Assembly: GCA_937859515.1 (NCBI GenBank)
Contig: CALMAK010000021.1
Location: 124,001 to 188,000, forward strand
Length of the DNA stretch: 64,000 bases
Source: an uncultured Candidatus Saccharibacteria bacterium
GTDB lineage: Bacteria > Patescibacteriota > Saccharimonadia > Saccharimonadales > Saccharimonadaceae
Reading direction: 5' to 3'
Part shown: piece by piece, positions 36,391-42,360 of the stretch
Numbering within the stretch: position 1 is the stretch's first letter
Layout of the letters: the number at the start of each line of letters is the position of its first letter
The notes under the pieces: model-generated
Told to the model about the DNA's origin: nothing
Database searches by the model: none
The model's input: only the letters and a program-made list of their open reading frames with translations
Program-made: the position numbers and the translations under genes

Positions 36391-37815
36391 CTACTCAATA
36401 ACGCGGACACGTATTGTATCAGTTGCGCCTTCAAGGCCTGGCTGTCGACCGCTTACGATAATCACAGTTGCTGGCTTGCTACCGAAGAATCCTTCTGCTG
36501 CGAGTTCCTTAGCGAGCTCAAGACCCGCCTTATCACCGTCAGGACGAACATAGCTACGATTTGCATAATTCAGCGACAATTGCTGAGCAGCACGAGGGTT
36601 GCTGGTGACACTAATAATTGGAAGGTTTGGACGATAGCCCGCAATGTTTGTTGCCGTTGCACCGGACTTTGTTTCCGCGATAATTGCGTCGACACCCAGC
36701 TGCTCCGCAAGATGTACCGCCGCACCACTGATTGCATCGCGCTGCGCATTAGCAGGAACAGTGTGATCTTTTACCTCAACAACTGGCGCATTGTCTTGCG
36801 TATACAAAATCGTTTTTTTCATTGCCGCCACTGCTTCCAATGGGTACGATCCATTGGCTGTCTCGTCTGACAACATCACCGCGTCGGCACCTTGAATCAC
36901 CGCATTCGCTACGTCACCAACCTCGGCGCGCGTAGGCTCTGGTGCATCAACCATGCTTGCCATCATTTGCGTCGCGACAATCACCAACTTGTTGTACTCA
37001 CGACACAATGAGATCAAGCGTCGCTGCACAATAGGTACAATCTCGGCACCCGCCTCGACTGCAAGGTCACCACGCGCCACCATGATACCGTCAGCTGCGT
37101 CAACAATTGCTTCCATAACGTCATCTTTTACGGCAGCTTTTGTCTCGATTTTGGCGATAATCTGCGCCGTTGACCCGCCAGCCGTCAGAATCTGGCGCAA
37201 ATTATGAATATCGTCAGGACTCTGCACAAAGCTCAACGCTACAAAGTCAATATCCTTATCAAGGCCATATTCAATATCCTTGAGATCTTTTGGAGTCAAA
37301 ATATCGCCACCAAAATCGGTATCTGGCAGATTAATGCCCTTTTTACTCATCAAAATACCATCATTTTCAACCTGCAAGGCAATTGCTGTCTCAGATGGGA
37401 TATCTGTCACGGTTGTACGTACCTTACCGTCAAAGATATAAATTGGCTCGCCCACCTTTACCTTAGTAGCAAGATTATACTGTACTGGCAATCGACTACT
37501 GCCATCATGTTCCTCTACGGCAAAATCAAGGATGATCTCGTCACCCTTTTTCACCTCAAATCGGTTATCGGCGAGGGCGCCGAGACGGATTTTTGGTCCC
37601 TGAAGATCTTGCAAGATCGCAACCGGCTTGCCCACCTTTTTGCTAGCCTCGCGAATCCACGGCAACTGTTCGTCACGCTCTTCATATGTACCATGGCTGA
37701 AATTCAGTCGCAGCCCGTTCACCCCCTTAAGCAGAAGTTCCTCAATCATCTCGGGAGTGTTGGTCGCAGGTCCCAAGGTCGCTAATATTTTTGTTCGTTT
37801 GAAAATTATACTCAT
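36391..37815 (-). CDS. pyk: Pyruvate kinase
   Basis: 474 residues. RTKILATLGPATN opens the barrel; LNFSHGT, IIAKIETKAAV, MVARGDLAVE and VIVATQMMASM form the active site. The last 110 residues are the allosteric C domain. The frame reaches 37839, but TACAAT ends seven bases before the ATG at 37815, so this is the start. Confidence 0.96.
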   Translation of the reverse strand: MSIIFKRTKILATLGPATNTPEMIEELLLKGVNGLRLNFSHGTYEERDEQLPWIREASKKVGKPVAILQDLQGPKIRLGALADNRFEVKKGDEIILDFAVEEHDGSSRLPVQYNLATKVKVGEPIYIFDGKVRTTVTDIPSETAIALQVENDGILMSKKGINLPDTDFGGDILTPKDLKDIEYGLDKDIDFVALSFVQSPDDIHNLRQILTAGGSTAQIIAKIETKAAVKDDVMEAIVDAADGIMVARGDLAVEAGAEIVPIVQRRLISLCREYNKLVIVATQMMASMVDAPEPTRAEVGDVANAVIQGADAVMLSDETANGSYPLEAVAAMKKTILYTQDNAPVVEVKDHTVPANAQRDAISGAAVHLAEQLGVDAIIAETKSGATATNIAGYRPNLPIISVTSNPRAAQQLSLNYANRSYVRPDGDKAGLELAKELAAEGFFGSKPATVIIVSGRQPGLEGATDTIRVRVIE

Positions 37816-37871
37816 ATTCGTTATTGTACCACTGACCATCTTAAGCTCGCCATTTTACACTTGTTAGTACT

Positions 37872-37889
37872 GTAAAGACGTCACTTTAC
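37872..37889. other. Inverted repeat GTAAAG-N6-CTTTAC upstream of pyk
   Basis: Same half-sites as the palindrome at 2639-2654. A shared regulator site is possible but unproven. Confidence 0.3.
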
Positions 37890-37916
37890 TATGCCGTATT
37901 GCTTCGTCTACATCCA

Positions 37917-37946
37917 GAAAAAACACCATCAAATGATGGTGTTCTT
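37917..37946 (-). terminator. Terminator of tRNA-Glu
   Basis: ACACCATC, loop ATTT, GATGGTGT followed by a T run on the minus strand. Confidence 0.85.
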
Positions 37947-37950
37947 TCTC

Positions 37951-38025
37951 TGGTGACCTCACGGAGAATCGAACTCCGATTGCCAGGATGAAAACCTGGT
38001 GTCCTAACCGTTAGACGATGAGGCC
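37951..38025 (-). tRNA. tRNA-Glu (anticodon UUC)
   Basis: A full cloverleaf with acceptor GGCCTCA/TGAGGTC, anticodon stem CCAGG/CCTGG and loop TTTTCAT. The 3' ACCA is encoded. The -10-like TAGAAT lies just upstream on the minus strand. Confidence 0.97.
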
Positions 38026-38042
38026 ATGAGACACATTCTAGC

Positions 38043-38068
38043 AAAAAAACAACCTCTTGAAAAGAGGT
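38043..38068 (-). terminator. Intrinsic terminator between the island gene and tRNA-Glu
   Basis: ACCTCTT, loop TTC, AAGAGGT, then TGTTTTTTT on the minus strand. Confidence 0.75.
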
Positions 38069-38084
38069 GAAAGGTTTTGTCTGT

Positions 38085-38165
38085 CCCGATAAGGGGAACC
38101 GGTGGTAGTGTGAGGAGCACCAGGGTGCTCTGCCTCATCTACGCTTCCGGCTCCCCTTATCGGGG
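38085..38165 (-). repeat. 81-base nested perfect hairpin at the island edge
   Basis: A 13-pair perfect stem (CCCGATAAGGGGA at 38085-38097 with its complement at 38152-38164). Inside it are CCGG/CCGG, TGAGG/CCTCA and AGCAC/GTGCT closing a CAGG loop. It sits six bases after the stop of the 159-residue gene on the minus strand. With no U-run of its own, it may be a 3'-end stabiliser or a processed RNA; the real terminator follows. Confidence 0.7.
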
Positions 38166-38170
38166 TTCGA

Positions 38171-38650
38171 TCAGTCGGCCACCAGCTGGTGGCGGCGGTT
38201 GTACTTCTTGCGCTGGTTCACGCCGCGACGTCCGTTGTCGCGGTGCTTCGTCTTCGATGCGGGGTGCTTCTTCTTCGCCTCGTTGCGGAGATGGTCGGAG
38301 ATGCCCTTCTGCTTCTGAGCGAAGACGACATCCATTTCGGCGTGGTCGCCTTCGATCGTGACGAAGCCATCCTCGACCAAGAGGTCGAAGGCCTGGCCGA
38401 ACAGCGCGCCGTGCACGTCCTCGCGCTCGAGGCCCTGAACGGGGTGAGCGCGCCGGATCACCAGGTCGCGAACCGCCCCGTGCACGTTGGCACCACGGTA
38501 CCGCGGCCGGATGGTCCGGTCACGGTCGTCGTTGAAGATGCCAGCGATGCGACGGAACGCCGCGCGGATCTGCTTGCCGGTGAAGGAGTGCTCCTTCACC
38601 TTCGACGAGGCGGATCGGCGGGGCGACTTGGTGTACTGAGTATTCGGCAT
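38171..38650 (-). CDS. Basic hypothetical protein of the GC-rich island (159 aa)
   Basis: I do not recognise it. Both ends are strongly basic (KSPRRSASSKVKEH; KKKHPASKTKHRDNGRRGVN), the pattern of a nucleic-acid-binding protein. The centre (about 25-120) is a folded helix-strand region with FDLLVEDGFVTIEGDHAEM. Codon use is GC-rich, unlike the neighbours. The frame extends to 38854, but the promoter at 38795-38823 and AAAGGG seven bases before 38650 select this ATG. Divergent from the two-gene membrane operon. Confidence 0.65.
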   Translation of the reverse strand: MPNTQYTKSPRRSASSKVKEHSFTGKQIRAAFRRIAGIFNDDRDRTIRPRYRGANVHGAVRDLVIRRAHPVQGLEREDVHGALFGQAFDLLVEDGFVTIEGDHAEMDVVFAQKQKGISDHLRNEAKKKHPASKTKHRDNGRRGVNQRKKYNRRHQLVAD

Positions 38651-38794
38651 AGGTATGCCCTTTCTTCTGATCGGTGGAAGGTGCGAATGCAACCCCTGTC
38701 GGGGAGGTAGTATCTGACTACACATTACGCCCATGAACCAAGGATAGGTCCACGGATTGTGCCTCGGAAATTCTCCAGATAACACAATATTGAC
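38651..38794 (-). promoter_or_regulatory. Long leader of the 159-aa island gene
   Basis: About 140 bases between the predicted transcription start and the ATG. It holds two small perfect hairpins on the minus strand: GTAGT-CAGAT-ACTAC and CCCC-GACA-GGGG. No gene is seen. Confidence 0.4.
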
Positions 38795-38823
38795 ACTATA
38801 CACCTGATATTGCATTTTGTCAA
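38795..38823 (-). promoter_or_regulatory. Promoter of the 159-aa island gene
   Basis: TTGACA (38823-38818), exactly 17 bases, TATAGT (38800-38795) on the minus strand. Confidence 0.65.
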
Positions 38824-38903
38824 ATATATGATGCAGTAGTGCATTCATAATCACACCTCACGCTATATCTGGTGGTCGTCATATAAATAGCTTGTGCTTT
38901 TTC

Positions 38904-38919
38904 GTATATAATTATATAC
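38904..38919. promoter_or_regulatory. Perfect 16-bp AT palindrome between divergent island promoters
   Basis: GTATATAATTATATAC lies just upstream of the rightward promoter and between it and the leftward one; a plausible operator. Confidence 0.35.
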
Positions 38920-38923
38920 AATA

Positions 38924-38952
38924 TTGACATTTTAAGCATTTTGTGATAAATT
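38924..38952 (+). promoter_or_regulatory. Rightward island promoter
   Basis: TTGACA (38924-38929), 17-base spacer, TAAATT (38947-38952). Predicted start near 38960 coincides with the first base of the structured RNA. Confidence 0.6.
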
Positions 38953-38959
38953 GTAAGTA

Positions 38960-39152
38960 ATCGCCCGTGGGTGGTGTGAGGACTATCGCACAGGCGAGGA
39001 TCATTGATAAGTCAGATTATTACAGTACATGTAATTCTGGCTGCAAGGTGGCACGAATAGCACGAGTACGACACGGTCGTACCTTTTGTCGTGTTATGCG
39101 TGCTGCTTTGCAGCGCCACTTAAGATTGGTGTTCGAGCCACTGGCTCACACC
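38960..39152 (+). ncRNA. Candidate structured non-coding RNA of the GC-rich island
   Basis: Directly after the promoter the sequence folds in series. TCGCC.GTG pairs with CAC.GGCGA (38961-38997). A long three-step helix follows: GCTGCAA/TTGCAGC (39040-39046 with 39108-39114), AGCACG/CGTGCT (39059-39064 with 39099-39104) and ACGACA/TGTCGT (39068-39073 with 39087-39092). Then GGTGT.GAGCC-ACT-GGCTC.ACACC (39128-39152). All these helices are perfect. A weak GTG-initiated frame (38967-39182) runs through it but has no ribosome site. It could be an independent RNA or the leader of the operon at 39350. Confidence 0.5.
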
Positions 39153-39268
39153 GTAAAAGTGAAGAAGTGCATGTTTGTTTAGTTATTTTGGTTACACATT
39201 CACCCTAGTTGTCATTCTCCTCGGAAGAGGCAGCATCCTGCCGATGTTTTTGAACGTCAGCAGCATGT

Positions 39269-39318
39269 TGCCCCTTCCATGAGGGCAACAACTCATTCGC
39301 CACCAACAGCGCGAATGG
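39269..39318 (+). other. Two hairpins ahead of the island operon
   Basis: GTTGCCC ... GGGCAAC and CATTCGC ... GCGAATG lie about 30-80 bases before the ATG at 39350. No U-run follows. They may shape the leader. The rest of 39153-39349 shows no gene. Confidence 0.4.
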
Positions 39319-39349
39319 GCAAAGCCCTCAGACAAGGAGAATCATCACC

Positions 39350-40168
39350 ATGGGAAAGAACACCACCAAGAAGCAGCCCACCCCGACCACGCCGCAGGCC
39401 GTGCTGGAGGAGGCTGTCGAGGTCTCTGCAGAGATCAAGGCAGCCGCCGACTTCACCGACCTCGGCGCGGCGGTCGACTACGCCATGACCATCACGGACA
39501 CGGCCACGCGGGAGGCGTACTTCGCCAACCTCAAGCCGCTCCGCGATATCACGGCGTTCGACTTCTTCAGTCGCGTCAAGAAGCCGCTGACCGAGCTGCA
39601 GGCCGCTACGGCGACCGGCAACAAGGCGGCAGCCAACAAGGCGGCAGCCAAGGTCACGGATGGCCTCGAGGCCTTCGCCGAGATCAGCCCCGAGTTCCGG
39701 ACGTACGTCAAGGGACTCGACGACCGGATCACGGCACTCGAGAGCAAAGACACGGCCCAGGACAAGCGCCTGGACAGGCTCGAGGCACGTCAGGACAAGA
39801 TCGAGGCACGTCAGGACAAGATCGAGGTATGCCTCGCCGCGATCACCCGTGGCGAGCAGGTCAAGCCCTTCGTTCCCCACAAGGAGCAGAAGGCGACGCC
39901 CACCCCGACCAAGCCGATCCCCGTTCCGCCCAAGCCCGAGGCTCCCGTCACCGATGCGGAGTCCCTGGCACGGGCCGCGGGGGCCAGCTACGAGGCGCCC
40001 GACCAGAAGGTCGGGCCCTTGCGGGGGATCCTCAACGTGTTCAAGTTGGGGTCCGGCAAGGACTCCGACCTGCCCGCGCAGGGCAAGTACTGGAGCGAGG
40101 CCTCCCCCAAGGAGAAGTCGTCCACCGACACCAACAACGCCGCTAGCGGCACTCACGGAAAGGAGTGA
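39350..40168 (+). CDS. Coiled-coil hypothetical protein of the GC-rich island (272 aa)
   Basis: Unrecognised. There is no signal or membrane helix. Residues about 15-115 are helical and Ala-rich, followed by a coiled coil (about 122-160) in which LEARQDKIE is repeated through a 21-base DNA duplication. A Pro-rich linker (about 183-200) and a Gly/Ser-rich tail end the protein. A strong AAGGAG precedes the ATG. The stop is five bases before the ATG of the membrane protein, so the two are translationally coupled and probably act together as cytoplasmic and membrane parts. Confidence 0.7.
   Translation: MGKNTTKKQPTPTTPQAVLEEAVEVSAEIKAAADFTDLGAAVDYAMTITDTATREAYFANLKPLRDITAFDFFSRVKKPLTELQAATATGNKAAANKAAAKVTDGLEAFAEISPEFRTYVKGLDDRITALESKDTAQDKRLDRLEARQDKIEARQDKIEVCLAAITRGEQVKPFVPHKEQKATPTPTKPIPVPPKPEAPVTDAESLARAAGASYEAPDQKVGPLRGILNVFKLGSGKDSDLPAQGKYWSEASPKEKSSTDTNNAASGTHGKE
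39783..39824 (+). repeat. 21-base tandem duplication inside the coiled coil
   Basis: The unit GAGGCACGTCAGGACAAGAT(C) occurs twice in direct tandem, in frame, adding one seven-residue heptad. Confidence 0.8.
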
Positions 40169-40173
40169 CACAG

Positions 40174-42033
40174 ATGGATATCATCCACTATGTCATGATC
40201 GCGCTCAGCGCACTGTGGGGCGTCGCTACGGTGACGTCCTTCGTGCTGTGGAGCAAGCTGGGGCGCGTTCGCCCCAATGGCAAGCGCTTCAGCCGGTCTC
40301 CGGGCGTCTTCGCCTGGTTCAGCCTGATCGGTTTCGCCGTCAGTCTCAGCCTCCTGTTCATTCAGGATCACTGGCTGGGACTGTGGTGGTCGCTCGGTAT
40401 CCTCGCCATCGGCGGCCTGCTGGTCTACGTGATCAGCCGGTCCAAGTGGCTGGATCTGATCGTCACTCTGGCGGTCGCTGGTCTGCTGCTGGTGCCTCTG
40501 GCGCCGGCCGCAGCACAGGCATTCGCCGGCTGGAATCCCACCCCGACCCCCACCGCTTCGGCGGAGGAATCGGATAAGGATCCGGTCACGCAGGTCACCA
40601 CCGACGAGACCGACATCCCGGCCGTCTACCCACAGCGGTACCTCGACATCCTTCGGGACAACGGGTACACGACTGAGGTCATCGACGGCCAGGAGATTCC
40701 GGTCTTCCAGGCCAAGTCGACCAAGCGGTACGACGATCAGCGAAAGGATTGGGTAGACGCCGTCTGCCTCCCGGTCGCCAATCGTGAAGCTGTTCTAGCC
40801 ATGATCCTGGGGTCTCCCGACTGTGCGGCGCAAGTCGCCTCGGGTCTCTACCGTCTGCCCATCATCGGGCTCGACGGTACGACCCAGCAGGTGGGTGACC
40901 ACAGCCCGTGGCTGGCTCAGTTCAAGGACCCCGAGGGTCTGAACGACTGGGCTCAGGCGGCTATGGCATCGGAGGGTGCAGATCGCATCGAGTACGCGCG
41001 CAAGCTCGTGCTCATCGCGATTCTGGTGGAGCAGTTCGCTGACGGGGGAGTTGAGGACGGTCGCGAGACCGATTACAACTTCCACGTCGTGGACCGCCTG
41101 GCGGTCGACGAGCAGAACCCGTGGGACAGTGTCCCCGAGTTCGCCCTGTCGCCCAAGCAGTACAAGGGCGACTTTGTCGTCTTCCGCGTGACCTACAAGG
41201 GTTACGAGGGCTGCTGGTCGGAATTCGGCATCAACATCGGCGACGGTCGTTTCGCGGGGTTCACCTGCGAAACGCCCACGCCGGAGCCAACCCCCGAACC
41301 GACGCCCACGACATCGACGCCTCCTCCCACTTCGGACCCCGAGCCCAAGTGTGAGGTGCCCGGCAAGGGTCACCTGCCGCCCGGACATCCGGACTGCAAG
41401 ACGACCCCCAACCCGGACCCGAAGTGCGAGGTCCCCGGAAAGGGCCATCTCCCACCTGGGCACCCGGACTGCAAGCCAGATCCGGAGCCCAAGTGTGAGG
41501 TGCCCGGCAAGGGTCACCTGCCGCCGAATCACCCCGACTGCAAGCCGGAGGAGCCAAAGCTCGTCGAGGTCTGTGACCCCAACGACAACGGCAAGGTGAT
41601 CACGGTCCCCGAGGGCGAGGCTGGCAACTACCCGAAGCCCGGCGACCCGGCATGCTCCCCGAAGGATGGGGACGATGACCGGATCAGGGACGAGGATGTG
41701 AATCCCGCTGAAGACCCGGACCCGGACCAGGGCGAAACCGAAGAGCCCGTCGAGGACGACCCTGCACCTGCGCCTTCCGACCCCGGTGGGTCAGAAGGCG
41801 ACGAGGTGACGAATCTCCCTGCCGATGATGTCGATCCCGGCACTGGCGAGGAGCCTCGCGACGAAGACACCATCCCCGATGTTCCGGACGATGTTCCGGG
41901 CAACGAGGACGAGTCTCCGATCGAGGGTGACGTCGATCCGGACGCAGCGGCTGCTGCCGCAGCGGCGCTCGCGTTCGCTCCCCTGGTCTTCTGGGGAATC
42001 GGCACGCGGCGCAAGCTGCGTGAGAACGCGTAA
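40174..42033 (+). CDS. Polytopic membrane/surface protein with Cys-Pro repeats and acidic tail (619 aa)
   Basis: I do not recognise the family. Four hydrophobic helices lie in the first 120 residues, followed by a folded extracellular-type domain (about 130-370) with few cysteines and a Thr-Pro-Glu linker. Then come three copies of a module with cysteines 16 apart, CEVPGKGHLPPxHPDCK (about 390-460), and VCDPNDNGKVITVPEGE. A long Asp/Glu/Pro tail, a poly-Ala membrane helix (about 590-608) and RRKLREN end it. An upstream in-frame GTG (40165) touches AAAGGAG, so ATG 40174 with an 8-base gap is the start. Codon use is GC-rich. Confidence 0.7.
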   Translation: MDIIHYVMIALSALWGVATVTSFVLWSKLGRVRPNGKRFSRSPGVFAWFSLIGFAVSLSLLFIQDHWLGLWWSLGILAIGGLLVYVISRSKWLDLIVTLAVAGLLLVPLAPAAAQAFAGWNPTPTPTASAEESDKDPVTQVTTDETDIPAVYPQRYLDILRDNGYTTEVIDGQEIPVFQAKSTKRYDDQRKDWVDAVCLPVANREAVLAMILGSPDCAAQVASGLYRLPIIGLDGTTQQVGDHSPWLAQFKDPEGLNDWAQAAMASEGADRIEYARKLVLIAILVEQFADGGVEDGRETDYNFHVVDRLAVDEQNPWDSVPEFALSPKQYKGDFVVFRVTYKGYEGCWSEFGINIGDGRFAGFTCETPTPEPTPEPTPTTSTPPPTSDPEPKCEVPGKGHLPPGHPDCKTTPNPDPKCEVPGKGHLPPGHPDCKPDPEPKCEVPGKGHLPPNHPDCKPEEPKLVEVCDPNDNGKVITVPEGEAGNYPKPGDPACSPKDGDDDRIRDEDVNPAEDPDPDQGETEEPVEDDPAPAPSDPGGSEGDEVTNLPADDVDPGTGEEPRDEDTIPDVPDDVPGNEDESPIEGDVDPDAAAAAAAALAFAPLVFWGIGTRRKLRENA

Positions 42034-42055
42034 CCTCGCCTGAAGGTCATGGCCT

Positions 42056-42112
42056 CCGGGCGGTACCGCTACGACAGCCAGTCGTATGTACCGCCCGGGG
42101 TCATACCCCGGC
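42056..42112. terminator. Large hairpins ending the GC-rich operon
   Basis: CCGGGCGGTAC pairs perfectly with GTACCGCCCGG (42056-42066, 42088-42098), with ACGAC/GTCGT inside. A second stem CCGGGG/CCCCGG follows. No U-run is present, so termination ability is uncertain. This mirrors the hairpin at the other island edge. Confidence 0.5.
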
Positions 42113-42140
42113 ACCAACTAAACAAACTGCGCTTACAATC

Positions 42141-42205
42141 AGGGAGCCGTCACTCCTGCTTGTAGCCCTTACGGGCTCGCAGTCGAGGATAGCTCCCTGC
42201 TATCC
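42141..42205 (+). ncRNA. Structured leader with two mutually exclusive helices
   Basis: AGGGAGC/GCTCCCT (42141-42147 with 42192-42198) encloses CTGC/GCAG and AGCCC-TTAC-GGGCT. The alternative helix GGATAGC/GCTATCC (42187-42193 with 42199-42205) shares bases with it, so the two cannot coexist. The element lies about 155 bases before the LPTTG surface protein gene. The remaining 42206-42345 is AT-rich with no gene. Confidence 0.4.
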
Positions 42206-42360
42206 CATGTCTTGTAATAATCTGATTTACTTCTGGTCCAGTTTTCTTTAACAATTAGGATTATGTCGTCCTTCATGGACGAACCACTTGTTCATTTCCC
42301 TAGTGTTACAACTAAAATTACCCTATAAATTCTGTATGTGGAGTACAGAGAGGAGATACT

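Noticed and set aside
38651-38854. N-terminal extension of the 159-aa island protein
   Set aside because: The extension crosses its own promoter (38795-38823) and lacks a ribosome site; ATG 38650 has AAAGGG.
38967-39182. 71-codon GTG-initiated frame through the structured island RNA
   Set aside because: No ribosome binding site, composition unlike neighbours, and the interval is dominated by perfect stems; kept as RNA instead.
39293-40577. Long open frames on other strands/frames across the coiled-coil gene
   Set aside because: GC-rich third positions suppress stops in shadow frames; the 39350 frame has a strong ribosome site and coupling to the next gene.
37951-42230. tRNA-Glu as attachment site of an integrative element
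   Set aside because: The island adjoins the 5' end of the tRNA, not the 3' end; no integrase and no duplicated tRNA end were found.
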